64,000 nucleotides of DNA, taken from positions 2,033,501 to 2,097,500 of the forward strand of contig JARHVA010001737.1 in NCBI GenBank assembly GCA_037957365.1. Direction: 5' to 3'. Every line of letters starts with the position of its first letter. Positions within the stretch are counted from its first letter, which is position 1. The position numbers and the translations under genes were made by a program. The notes under the pieces were generated by a model. The model was given only the letters and a program-made list of their open reading frames with translations. It was not told the DNA's origin and ran no database searches. Below are positions 1-13,400 of this stretch, piece after piece. This stretch comes from Torreya grandis (Eukaryota; Streptophyta; Pinopsida; Cupressales; Taxaceae).

Positions 1-126
1 AAAATTACAAGTGGCTCTTTCTCGAAAAGAGTTGTCAAAATAGTAGTTGCAATTTTCAACCAGCAACTTTACAATGTCTTTTACAATAAAGAAATCTAAT
101 ATACAGAATGTATTTTATTGAAAAAA

Positions 127-3100
127 TTAATCTACAACCATAACCTCTGAAGATTCCTTGTCCTTTTTTGCCTGTATCTTCTCAATATAAGCATCAAAAC
201 TTTTGAAGATCTCTAGGAGGCGATCTTTGTCAGGACCAAGTGAATATAGGTTGCTTATCTCACATTCTACCATTGTATCAGAGAGTTCTCTAGATGCAGC
301 CCTATATACTTGAGTGTTTTTCCCCATCTGATCCAGTGTATTGTGATACCTAATGAATAAGTGGATGGAACTCAAGTTGAATGTTGTATCTCGCACTTAC
401 TTTCTCTCTACCACTCCTTTGAACTTGTCCCAAACTTCTTGAACTAAAAGGATTTGATCTTGTTGATTCGTTGCTTCACATGATAATCCATTGACCAAAT
501 CTTCAATGTCATAGATTGCATCTGTGGCCTTATCACATGTAGGCTTGGCCTTATTAATACTCTCAATGAGTATTCTAATTCTAAAATTGGCTGCCCTATC
601 CAGTTCCTCATGCTTTGCATCACTTTTCAATATCTTCTCTGCAATGAGGGTATCAGTTTCAATCAGGTCAACAACTTGCAATTTTGGGAAGAATGGGTTC
701 AAACTTTCAATCTCTTCTTGATATTTGCTTATTTCTCTTTTCAAATATGCCTGATCATCCTTTAGAGTTTTGTAGTAGTCCATTGTTAACTCAATTACTT
801 TATATCTTTTGGTGATGAGCCCTTCAGTCCAGTATTTTGTGGCCCTTCCCATAATGCTAATCTCTGTCACTACTTCAAGTGTTTCTTTGTCAGGGAACTG
901 AGTAAGAGACCGTGTTGGTTAGGCTATGGGCTCAATGAAATTCTTTAGTGCAATTGTCAACTATTCAACTTTATTCTTCAATTCATCTTTTGTGACCTTG
1001 TCACTATCCATCTTCTCAAAAAGAGAGCTAATGGTTGATTAAACATCGTGTTTCAATCCCTCTCTTGTAGGATGACCCAAATGTACTTTGAATATTTGAT
1101 AATCCCTCACAACTAAATCTTCTTTTTGTTTGTCTAGTGAGAGGACTATAATTTCCACATATTTCTCCCCTGTTGCATCATATAATATTTTGGACATGGT
1201 TCTGGGGCCTGCCTTTGATCTTTTTGATGCTTCCATAAGGCCAAAGTTTAGTGTGCTAGGAAACACCATTTGTTTTCGCTTCTTCCCTACTGATTGCACT
1301 AGCCAAATTGGAGTGGCATCTTGTGACCTTGGCACTGCCAATTATGAATCTATAGCTAAAATTGTTGTATTCGTGGTTATTATGATAAGTGATGTATCTA
1401 TTATTGATATGGACATTAAATCCTTGGCTAATGTTTTGGCAATCTCTTCCCCATTTGTGGGTTAAGTAGCCACAGTTGTATCAATGATTTCCTCTATCTC
1501 TACCTCCTTAGTGGGGATTTGGGCGATTGTGGAAATGGAATAAATAGGTGTAGTGTAAATGGATGCGCATACCGAGGGTGTGGGAGATAGAAGTGACACA
1601 AGTTGGGGGGGGGTAGGCATGGGCAGTTGAAATAGGAGTACCTATGGAAGTGTGGAATCCAAGGCAATAAATAAATCAATCAAGGTGATGGGAACACTTA
1701 GAGTTGATGAAATGGGGAAAGTGATGGTAGATGAAAATGAAGTAGTAGCTATCCCAGTGGTTAGGATGGCTAGTGGGATTGTAGTCAGGATGACTGAATC
1801 CACAACCATGTATTACTAGTTGGTGTTAGTGATTAATGGAGTGGTGGTGGATATTGGGGATGAGATGGAAGGAGTTGTGGAAGAGGGGAGTGAAAGTGAA
1901 TATTGAGTGTCTAATTGTGTGGATTGGCCTATTGACAGTGGAGTCATTGGCATAGGTGAGATAATGGAAATAGAGGGGGTAATTGTTTGAGGTGATTGTG
2001 GAGTGGAGATAGTAGAAGGAGGTATCATAGTTGGTTGAATAATGGAGACAAGGGGAGAAACTATTTGTGCTTAAGCAACAGTTGTGTCTTTGGTGGAATT
2101 TAGCATTGGCTGATCCATTTGATGTGCTGCTACCTCTTGGCTACTGGATTGACCTCTTTTAACCTTTTATTCTGCTTCCTCTTATGTGATACCATTGGCT
2201 CATCTCCCTGTTCTACTTGGGTTCCACTACTAGAACCCTCTGTTTTTGTTACCACACCTTTCTCCTTTACTTATCTCAACTTATCATTGATACTCAAGGT
2301 TTCCTTCATAACCTTGATCCCTTTGCTCCTTAGCCAGTTAATTGTCTTGTTTATTACATTGGTGTTCCTATCCATCAATGAAAAGGACTCAGGGATGGAC
2401 CATATGACTAATGGAAGAGGTTGAAAAAAGATCTTGTTATCATAGTAAACCTTGTCAATTGGAGTTTAATCATCTATTAAGTCCTCAGGGATTGGTGCCA
2501 TGTTGTAAGTTTTGATCTACTCCAAGGTCATCCTGGAATAATATTTTAGTCTCACTTCCTCTTCATCTTGTATGTCTTCGTAATCTTCATAATAAGGGAC
2601 ATGTGAATATGTTATGATCCCTAATATACTAGTAATCCTACTAGTCACATCATAAAAAGGACATGCATCGAGAGCTCTTAAGGTCATCTGAGTCATCTCA
2701 GCATCTTCACATTTGGATTTTGATAGGGAAGGGCATTTATACCTCCCTATGCTGATGGGGAAATGGATTCTTAACTTACATTTGCTTGATAACAATTTAT
2801 GAGTCTCTACATACTGCCTCACAAGTTTCATTAGAGCCCATTTGTTACTTACATACATTGGAAGGGTTTAAGGACAACCATTGAATCCTCCTACTCTAAT
2901 GTATGCATATATTGGGAATTGAATGAAATACTATCCCCAATTTGTGATCTCAGAAGTTATGGCATCGTAGAATTTTCTCTTTTCTAACTCCTTGTCAAAA
3001 ATAATTATGATACAATATATGAACTCATCATTTACCCTTCTGAAATGTTGTCTACTTGCCTCAAGGGTGAGGTTAGGGTAATAATTAAAAGACCTTATTG

Positions 3101-3863
3101 ACTTGGTCAAGTATTGTGTTCAACCATAGGAAATCCCTTCCCTTTACTAATATGTAGACTAAATATGAAGTCATGTCAAACTTCCTTGTATTTTGGACTT
3201 CCACCAATTGTTTGTGGATGGATTCAGAAATCAACTGGGCCTAGTGGATATACTATTTATTTTGATGGATCACCCAAATGTATTGGTACATCCAATCCTA
3301 AAATTTCTTGGCATCTAGGTTCCCATTAACTCTATGCAATAGTATGAATATGTCAGCCACTTCCTCTTTGAAGTCTACTCTTGCTAGGGTTTTAGGCAAT
3401 ATTGTAGATGTGGGTGTAGAGACTTTTAGCCATTTCTTGTTCAGGACCCTTAGACATGTAGTGTTATTATCTTTATAAAACTTATTAGATGAGTTAGGGA
3501 TTATATCAAGATAACTCTCATAATCTGGAATCAAGAACATGGTGTTGATGAAGTCAGGGTCTAGGTTTAGAATCCTTTCTCCCTTGTCATTCACTACTTC
3601 TCTTTTTTCTATAACATAGTGCTTTACCAATGTGAACACAAGCTTAGGGCTATGTATTAATAATGAGAAGGCTATTGCTTGGGACAATCCACAATCGTAA
3701 GTGCTTTGAATCCAATCATTCTTGAATTTAGTATTTATTCTTATCCATAAATTATCTAGGTCTATGTGACCTAGGTCTATGTCTGTGATCTTGTTATGTT
3801 AGAGTCCAAGTTGAGTGGGACACCAGGTCCCTTATATTTGAACTTAATTTCTTGTCTAGACAT
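127..3863 (-). pseudogene. Broken long reading frame of an unrecognised, probably transposon-carried protein
   Basis: I do not recognise a named family. Reading the minus strand from an ATG at 3863 gives a start MSRQEIKFKYKGPGVP, then a frameshift, then a long stretch (about 3780-2100) that keeps making sensible protein across frameshifts and stops, including the open piece 3687-3298 and the piece 2858-2517. Around 2100-1350 the coding is Pro/Ser/Thr-rich and low in complexity. The C-terminal part (1341-1039, then 870-397 and 396-127) is charged and helical-looking, with heptad-like Leu/Ile spacing suggesting coiled coil, and ends in VMVVD at the stop 127-129. An intact version would be about 1,200 residues. 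No RT, integrase, helicase or transposase motif is visible. Decay and setting point to a mobile-element accessory or gag-like gene; a dead host gene is the alternative. Several stops sit where one C-to-T change would make them. Confidence 0.55.
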
Positions 3864-4489
3864 AGGTTCTAGTCAAAATTGATGTGGGAAAACCAACTGG
3901 AGAGTTGGTAGAATTTAGAGTTGCTTTTGCATGTAAATTTTTTGACAGGATTTGGAGTTGAAAAATGCACTTACAAGGTACGACAAAAGTTATGAATGAT
4001 AGGTTTTTGAGTTTCTATTGTAGGTAATATCCCTAATGAGGATTTGGAGTTTCTTTTACAATGAGATTTTCCATGGAGTCTCAAAGTTGCTTTTGTAGGT
4101 TAAAACTTTGTGGGATTTTTGTAAGGGATCTTTGAGAGAATATTCTAGATTTTAATGAATTACCAAAACCCAAGATTATTGCAAGATAGGTAAATGATTT
4201 GAAGTAACTCAGGAAAACATATAATCTTTGGAAAAATGCAAGCAAGCAAAATGAATAACTGGGAGGAACACGTGTAAAATGAAAAAAACCTAGTTTCTTG
4301 CGTGAAAATGGAAAACTAAGATTTTTTTGTAGAAAGATAGCAATGCTTTCAAAAAATGTGGGGAGAATAGAGGAATACCGTGCTTTAAGGATGGCAATAA
4401 CAATCATGGCATTGCTTAACGTCAGTGGGTCGTGGCTTGGCAAGGGTCGTTTCACACAGAGCTTGATTTCTAACTTGCAAAACTAATAA
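3864..4489. other. Upstream flank of the unknown reading frame, no gene supported
   Basis: Non-coding sequence directly upstream of the minus-strand reading frame. Short open frames occur on both strands (4081-4455 minus, 4298-4486 plus) but overlap each other and show no domain or compositional support. It could hold the leader or promoter of the element to the left; no clear TATA box or primer-binding site was identified. Confidence 0.5.
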
Positions 4490-5260
4490 TGATCTCCAAG
4501 AACCCTAATTTCATTAATATAACCCTAAAATTAATGCCACCTAGGTTGGTGGTTGGGAGAAACGGTGGGAGTTTCAAAGTTTCAAATTCATGGCACAATT
4601 TTGTAACTTTTCAAAATTACAGTTTGCATTATGACCTTCACTTTTCATCGGATGAATTGGTGTATTGGAAATGGGAAAGCAAAATTTGAGGTGTAATTTG
4701 CAAACCAAAGTTTCAATTTTTGTGGGAAGGGTAGTTGGTAAAAAAATGGGACTCGAATCGTAATTTACAACTTTATAATTTGAAAATTATAATCGGAGTT
4801 TCGATTTCTGATGGGAGTTGGATGAGTCGAAAGTAGAAGTTCAATTACAATTTGTAATTTTGCAATTTGCAATTTGCATTTGAATCTCTGGTTTTTTCTG
4901 GGTAGGGTAGTTGGCGGAAATTAAAACTTTCATCACACTTTGTAACTTTGTAAGTTTAAAATTGCATTTAGAGTCTTGGTTTTCATGGATGTAGTAGATG
5001 GCAAAAAGCGGGGTTCTAGTTGCAATTTGTAACTTCCAAAGTTACAAATTGCAATCGAAGTGCCAGTTTTTGCTAGTCATAGGGTGAGTGAGAAGTAGAG
5101 GTTAGGATGTGTTTTGAAACTTGCAAAGTTTTAAATCTCATCCAAATCTTTGTTTTTCATCAGGTATGTGCAAAGCATGAAACAGAGGTTTGATTGCAAT
5201 TTGCAACTTTACAAGTTACAAATTGCATCCAAATCTCCAATTTCCACTAAGTTTGTGAAA
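4490..5260. repeat. Imperfect tandem repeats with strong inverted repeats
   Basis: About six or seven degenerate units, at roughly 80-130 bp spacing, each hold a core of the type TGCAATTTGTAACTT plus its reverse complement, followed by text like GGTTTTTC and GGGTAGTTGG. The best copy is a perfect 16-bp inverted repeat with a 3-nt loop at 5020-5054 (arms 5020-5035 and 5039-5054). A second copy at 5195-5227 has 15-bp arms with one mismatch. It lies upstream (in minus-strand terms) of the unknown reading frame, so it may be that element's leader or LTR, but no second copy exists in the window. Confidence 0.7.
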
Positions 5261-6605
5261 AAGGCATCCTAAGTCATTTTAAGGCATTTTCCCAAAAAAT
5301 TAATATATCTCCCTTAAGGTACTATGTATAAAATATCAACAAATTATATGAAAAGAAAATTAGACTTAGTATAATTATGCTTACACTTGACTTTTTTTAC
5401 TTTAAAAAAAAATTAATGAGAAAATTGATAGCATGGCAATGAAGTCTCCTTTATCAACTATTATTATTAATTTATTTATCAAATATTTTGATTCTAAAAT
5501 ATTATAATATTATCCATTAAAATATGTTAATAAAAAAAACTTGTTGATAATATTATTGCTAAATGGTTTCATGAAAATGAAGAACTTGATAAATCTATCG
5601 ATCTTATAAATAAAAGGATAGAATAAATCCAATTATTAAAAAAAAAAAAAAAGAAAAAAAAAACAACACAAAAGTTTACAAATTATTTTTAATTAATATA
5701 CTTATTTCTGTGAGACAAAACAAAACCCTTTCCCATGGAAGAAAGAATTATACAAATCTATACCCTCAAGTGGACTACAAACATCACCCTTGCCATACTA
5801 CTGCCATACTACTAGTCCTTAATTATTTAGCGACTTTCAATCACAAAAGAGATCACTAAAGTGGTAAATGGAAGCCTTAATAGGAAATTGGTACAAGAAA
5901 GTGGAAATTGAAAAGGCCTTTCACAAAGCTATAACTAAAAGCCATAATCATAATGTTATCTTTAAGGATCACCATTTCTTATAAAAGGTAATTAGAATTA
6001 AAAAAAAAAAAAAATATTCAAATTGCTTTCAAGTCTCATAATACTCTTTACATCTCGTTTGACTATGCCAAAGATCCATTAAATCCCAACGAATGAAAAA
6101 ATGTCTACCTTATTTCATATTCCTATGCCAACCCCTCCATAAGTGAATCAACTAGATCTCTCCAAACTAAACTTAAAAACACTCTTGAGACATTAATAAT
6201 TTCTGTATTCAAACTTTCTTCTTTAAAGAGCATTCCCATAATACAAAACACTAAATATATAACAATGAAATTAATTTAATTGTTTAAAAAAATGATTCTT
6301 AAAAAAGAAAATTTAGAAAATCTATGAACATTGAAAAAATGCCAATAGAGATCATGGCTTCAATATTAGAAATTCCTTGGAGACTTTTTGGAGACCATAT
6401 AAGCATGAGAGACACTCTAATTTAGAATATTAATAATTAATATTTTATTTATTTATTAGTCAATTAAGTATTTAGTGGATATTTGGTTTATTGATTAATC
6501 TTTTATAATATTTAGTTTATTAATTTTTTAATAGTAATAGAGAAAATGAATTTATGATTTTTTTAAATATTATTTAATTTTTTATTATTATTTATTTTTT
6601 AAAAT
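5261..6605. other. AT-rich intergenic DNA, nothing supported
   Basis: Very AT-rich, with poly-A runs near 5640-5665 and 6000-6014. No coding frame, RNA gene or transposon end could be supported on either strand. Confidence 0.6.
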
Positions 6606-7096
6606 AAATGATGAATCTAGAAATCTCATTTTTAAATATTTTATATTATAAAAATTTATATAATTTAATTATTACTTTTTTACTTGCATCAGTGAACAAT
6701 AGATAAATTTAACTATTTCTTTAAATTTTTAAATTATTGTAATCATAAAATGAAATACGTGTAATATGAAACACTTCAGTGTTTATAATTAATATTTATT
6801 GTCTTTTTGTTATTTGTTTACAATTCATTAGCATTATTTCTATAATGATAAATCTAGAAATATCATTTTTCAAACGTTTTACATTATAGAAATCTATATG
6901 CTTTTACTCTTATTTTTTACTTCATTAGTAAGTAATAGATAAATCTAGCTATTTCTTTATATTTTATAAATTATTGTAATCATAAAATGAAATACGTGTA
7001 ATATGTAACATGAAACACTATTAATTTTATCAGTATTTGTAATTAATCTTTATTATCTTTTTGTTGTTTGTTTACTATTCATCAGCGTTATTGTCT
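6606..7096. repeat. Two-copy tandem duplication, about 240 bp per unit
   Basis: The units at about 6606-6842 and 6843-7096 share the order AATCTAGAAAT, a block reading ACAATAGATAAAT / GTAATAGATAAAT, a stretch ending in TAATCATAAAATGAAATACG, and a GTTTAC-ATTCAT end. They differ by many substitutions and small indels, so the duplication is old. No coding content. Confidence 0.7.
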
Positions 7097-8270
7097 TATT
7101 TTATCTTTTTTATTTAGATTTTCTTCTCTGTCTCTCTCTAAGTAGACTTATTATAAGTTTCTAGGGACTGGCCCTCTGTTATATCTCAGTACTAGTTCAA
7201 AGCACTAGTTTCTATAAAAGTTTTTCCTTTACAGTTCATAACTCTACTAAAAATATTTATCAAATTCATAATTTCAAATTCTATAAAAACATTTACCTAT
7301 TAAATTAATGCACATATAAATTGAATGGCCAACAAATTAATCTTAAATACAATACATATTTAACCCATCAATTTTTTTTATCTATATTAAACTAATAAAA
7401 ATATAAATAAAATAACTAACAATTTACTTTAAAAATATAATGCATAAATTAACCTCTAAACTTGTTTAGCTTTATTAAATTAATATAAATGTAAATTTAA
7501 TTCATTAACAATTTAATTTACAAATGTAATACATAAAATAATCTATCAATTTATTTAGTTTTATTTAAATTTAAATTAAATTTATATTTATATAAACAAT
7601 AAATTTAATTGTTCAATACTCTAAAACCAAATTGTCCAAGCCTTAATAGATTTATCTAACAATTCAATAATTTATTTGATTATATAACATATCATATTAG
7701 ATTGACTTCTTTTCAAAATAAATTCTATTTAACAAAAAGAATATAACTAATTTGTTTTACAAATATATAAACTATATTTTAACTTATAAATTTAGATACC
7801 TCAGTTACATACCTAAAATAATAATTTAAATTCTGTAGTTGTCTACAAATGCAACCTAGGATAACCCCATAATAACAATTTAACTTATAACATTTAAGGT
7901 AGGAATTTAGCTTATAACATTCATTACCTTGGTTGTCTACAAAGGAAAACTAAGCTACTGATAATGTTTAAATTAGTTCCTTATTATTCTAGAGACTCCT
8001 TTGCTTATTTTGGAATGTAATCCCATGACTTACATTCATAAAGAAACATCCCACATAATTAAGATTGATAAAACAATATTTACAAATGTCTTAAGCTTGA
8101 TGTATGACACCAAAGTTTATCACATCATCTATGAAAAATACTTGCACATGATATGAGGAAAGAAGCAAGCTCAAGTTTATTCCGTCAACTTTGATGACCA
8201 CATACTAATATATTAAAATAAAAATAAAAAATAAATATAGTTATTTCATGGTTAACACAATCCATAATAT
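7097..8270. other. AT-rich DNA, nothing supported
   Basis: No open frame, repeat structure or RNA gene could be supported here. Composition is strongly A/T with short homopolymer runs. Confidence 0.55.
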
Positions 8271-8456
8271 CAATTAAAGATAATGTTAGAAATTATTACA
8301 CATAATTGCTTTGATTAAATAAATATAATTCACAAATTATTAAGTTTAAATAATATATTTAATCAATTAAAGATAATGTTAGAAATTATTATACATAATT
8401 AGTTTGGTTAAATATATATAATTTATAAATTATTACATTTAAATAATATATTTAAA
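8271..8456. repeat. 93-bp direct tandem duplication
   Basis: Both units (8271-8363 and 8364-8456) begin CAATTAAAGATAATGTTAGA and end in TTTAAATAATATATTTAA. Only about a dozen differences separate them by eye, so this duplication is younger than the one at 6606. Confidence 0.85.
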
Positions 8457-10046
8457 TTAAGTAAATAGTTGGATTGTTGAAAAGTTATAATAATAATCGT
8501 AGAATAAAATTAAAAAAACATAATAGATTGTAGTGTGTTATTTAAAACCATTGTTTGGTATGAGAATATTTTTTATGTCTTTGCTCTTGCTTTTGATTGT
8601 GAATGTGTTAGTGTATACTTGATAGATCCTTGTTAGATGGGTAATAAGTTTATAAATATTTTATATTAATATGATACTCTTTTATAATTTATGATGCCAC
8701 TCACACTAAATTGATTGGTTGATTTATAGGAATGATTTGAATTTGAAATATGATTGTTGCTTAGTTCAGGATGAAACCGTAGACTCAATCACTACTCTCA
8801 GAGTGTATGTTTTGAGTCTAATGTTACTGTCTAAGAGACAATAACATTGATTTAATAATTTAGATATGTCTTAGTAAGATAAATAAGTAATTTGACATAG
8901 AATGTGAGATTTCTTATAGATAACTAAGAGAAAGTTAAGAAGTTTATGCCCGTAGAAGGCATGTGGATGTGAGATAATGGTAAACGAGAGTTGTATTTAT
9001 ACACGAGTCATCTAAAGTGAAGATAATTCAAAATGACATAAAAAGTATCAAGTACTAGATTTTAGTGTCTACAAATGTACCCCTTTTATTATAGTATTGA
9101 AATGTAATATAAATATTAGAGTAAAAGGATAAATAAATGTACTTGAGTATGTGCAACACACTTTATCTTTGTGATATCCTCCAAACATGTAGCTTGCTCC
9201 AAGAAAACCTACAATAAAAATGTATTAGTGAATGTCTTTGGATAACAATTTGAAAATACATAAACTGAAACTTAAATTTGAAGAGCAAGGAAATAATACA
9301 ACTGTATATGGGTGAATTGTGTTTCCATGTAACTTGTTAAATATGATGCTTCCCTATTAAAATATTGGAGAGTGGTTTCTCTTGCTAAACCCTTTTTAGA
9401 GAATTGGGAATAATCAATCCCCAATTGTATAACTAAATCAAAGGCTATGGATTGGTATTAGTGTATAATGGAAGGAAGTTCTATGTTCTAGTGATTACTA
9501 GGTGCAACTCTAACGTTTGATTTCCCTGATTGATGATAGTTTTATTTATCAAATTAATATATTATTATCTTTATATCTAATTTGTTGGAGCAAGAATATA
9601 TTTTTTAATTTATTTTTAGAGGTTTAGAATAAATTCTATATCAATTTACATTAGTGGTTGCTCATATTGAAATGACTCAGTTTTATTATAGCCCTATAAA
9701 TAAATGTTAATTATATATACATACATATACATATACATAAATTGAAAGAGAAAATCAAAATAGGAAGTGCCACATACAAAAAACATAATCCACTAAATAT
9801 TTATAGCTGTGCATAAGCTAAGATTAAAAAAGAAAATTGACAAGAGAAGGAATACATGCAACCATACATCAATGGTCATTCAAAGATAGAATACAAATGT
9901 GTTCAAGCCTAGAAAAAGGGCAAATATGCATCAAGTGTAGTTTATGCAACATGTAAACTAGCAGTTTTCCTAAAGGTGCAAGTTACGTTAGGTGGATTAT
10001 TTATCATTTGATTTTGTGTTAACTTTTTATAGTTGGTTGTGGTACT

Positions 10047-10048
<2 letters not shown>
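8457..10048. other. Intergenic DNA, nothing supported
   Basis: A 1.6 kb stretch between the duplication and the microsatellite. I see no gene, LTR pair or RNA. A short ACATAC/ATACAT run sits near 9715-9740. The left end of the Helitron may lie in or near here, but I could not identify a convincing terminal hairpin. Confidence 0.5.
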
Positions 10049-10277
<229 letters not shown>

Positions 10278-10439
10278 AAATTAATGTTGAAAGTGTAAAA
10301 CATAGAAAATATATTGTGAAATGAAGTAATTGAGACCAACACTACTAAGGGCAAGTGATTAGTAGACATTTTTTTCTGCATCTAACAATGGTTACAAAGT
10401 TGGAGTTGTTGTAAAAATTGTGGAAGAGGTAATTTTGTC

Positions 10440-13400
10440 AATATTTTTTTCATTTGGAGATTGACATATTTACTCTCTGTATTTCTTTAAAATCTCTTTA
10501 ATGTAAATGAAGGAGAGATATGAATATTATAGATTAAGTGCACTATTGATACGGAAATAAATGTTAGACCTTCATTATTGATGTTTCCAATATCAATTAT
10601 TACTTTATTGATTGCCATTCCTTGTGCTTTATATATGGTTAGATCCCATGCCATTTTGATAGGCATCTGGCAATGATTAACTCATGTAATAGGAGGAATT
10701 GGTAAATGCATAGGGTTCTTTTCATCCCATGGGGGACTAGATTATTTTGTGAATGCAACAACTACATATATGGGGAGGGAAGGTGGCTTTGAATCTAAGT
10801 TGTAGATAATGTGAACAATTTCCCCAATAGTTTCATTAAATAATCATGATTTCACCCATAGATTGGATGTTAACATAATATTGTGTCCTTTACATAGAAG
10901 CACAATTGGATCGAGCTAAGTGTCATTGTGGTTAGGTGTATATGTTTGTATGCTTTTTTCAACTCTACATAAAGTGATTGGCATTTTTAATGATTTCAAC
11001 ATTTGATTATTGTGCATTATTACTAATATGTTAGTTGCATACAAATGTCTGGAGCTTTTGAATTCTTATTTTTCTTTTGGAAGAATTAATGATGTTGTTC
11101 TTGGCATGAGCATATTCTAGTCTTGTTTTGTTGGGTTTGCATTTCTAATGTTAGTCAATAAATTTATGAATAGAAGTTGCTTTTCTATGCATCCTTTTTG
11201 ATGAAAATTTATTTCTAGCATAACAATTGTGCCAAATGTTATCCATAATATGTGGCTAAAATACCTAAATACATACATTGGAATGTCATTTATACGTGGA
11301 AGCTACCCCAAGTCTCCAATGCGTATAATTGAATAGCCACCAAAGTCTTTGTTATTTTGCTGAGGAAATGCCTCATGTAACTGGTTATTTATCATGTTGA
11401 GCATCTTCGGTCATATAAAGCTCATTTCATCTATGAGAACATATTTAATGTGTCTCATTTTTTTTTAATGTTTGTCCCTCTAGTGCTTTCATTTCTTGGA
11501 TAGGAATGTGAAGCATTGAATGTATTGTTGATGCATTTATGTTAAATGTACCAACACTAGTTAGAATGAGGAGTAGTAGGGGAGACTTGATTCTTACTAG
11601 AAGCCTATCTAGGGTATGTTTGATGATGCTTATCAAGTATTATTTACATGTACATATTGTTCCTTGTATAATCATTCATAGCAGTTTACCTTGTGTCTTT
11701 TGTAGGGCATGTGGTGAACTATGTTGAAGGCTATTTATTGGTTATTTGACAACTCATATGGAATTGGTTCACTACTATAATTAGTATTTGTGTCTTTTTT
11801 AACTATGTATTGTGAATCTCTGAAATGTTGTGTAGTCATGTTAAGCTGAGTAGGATCTCTAAATGATTCTAGTTGTAGTTATTATCGAAGTCACAAAGTA
11901 CAAACATGTTAATGTCAACTACCTCACTATTTCTAGATGGGTGTGTATGAGAAAAATTTACCACTCATGTATTTCCATATCTAGTTGTACATACTTTTGG
12001 TTATCGCTTTTATCATTACTTGTTTTGACATTATTATTTTCCTTTATAGATATTAGCTTAGTATGTCATAGACTGTAAGAATATTTAATTTCTCCCCAAT
12101 GTCTAATAATGTCTTCCTTACTCAAATCGATGTCTACTATAATATTATGAAATGGTTTATAAAGTAAGAGCTCACTCTAATAGAAAGCCTCATATGATGG
12201 TGAATCAACACTAGGTTTAGAGGAGAAATGAGGGAATATGTGAACAATTCCTTGACTTTATTTTTTTATCCATTGATTAGTTTTCCTCTTATTATTGTAA
12301 AACCATGTTCATGCAGCTTCAATAAGTGGCATTATGTTGAGGAAAGATGAGTGATTTAGATATGATTCAATGAAAGATGGTAGGTTGTTCTCAGTAGATG
12401 TAGTTTGGAGAACTTGATTTAATATTTATTTGCCAATAGATAAGGTAATAAATGTTTGGCTACAAACTATTAAAGGTAGATTTTGTAACATGTGGCACAT
12501 TTTTTATGCACCTATGTCATGGTCAATAATTATTTTTGATAGGAACTTGCTATATGTAGTATTTGTTGTAATTTATATTATAATTGTAGATGATATTATT
12601 GTTAGCATATGATGATATCTTTCAGATTTGTTTTCATCATTTGTTGCATACTTTGTTATATATTTGAGCATAGTGTATGTGCAAACAACTACTTAGCAAC
12701 CTACATTTGCATGATATATTGAAAGTATGCTTGCATTATGAAGATTCACTCTATTGTCATTACATGATGGAAGGCAAGTCTTTCGACCCTCAATGTAAAT
12801 GAACATGCTTGATGTTGCTTGTAGTGGACATGGCGCTTTATATCTACATTATAAAGTTGTCCCCTTTTTTGTATGCATGTAGACTCATTAAATTTTGTGT
12901 GATGTTAAACTCAGTTCAGAAGCTCCTCGTAATATTTTTGAAGTTGCCATGTAATATTTCATCGGTGGTGAGAAAGCATGGATCATCAAGATCAAAATCA
13001 TGGATCCTTTCATGGAATATATCATTATTTTATAGGTTTCATGTTGTTACATGTTAGTCAAAGTATTTCCTTGTAGAATCTACCTAAAGTGTATTTTCCT
13101 AATCTAATATGTCCATGTTGGGTGCATTTTATAACCATAAGTACCCATGGATGTGTGAAGATCCTCTATTTTCCCATTTGTACCTGAGTACTAAAAATAC
13201 ATTAAATAATTATGACTTAAGATAGTTTTTAATATGTACGTGAAATGTCATAAAACATAGCTTTAGTGTGAATACCTATACCATTAGTCTTTGTTGTGGA
13301 AATGCTTATCAAAGATTTACTCATGGAAGATTTAAAATATTTTTTCCATGTACAAAGATTCAATATGTGGATGCACAATTAGGTTTTGATTTCTCCATTG

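Noticed and set aside
4081..4689. Short overlapping open frames on both strands
   Set aside because: No motif, no shared frame with the unknown gene and no repeat copy to compare.
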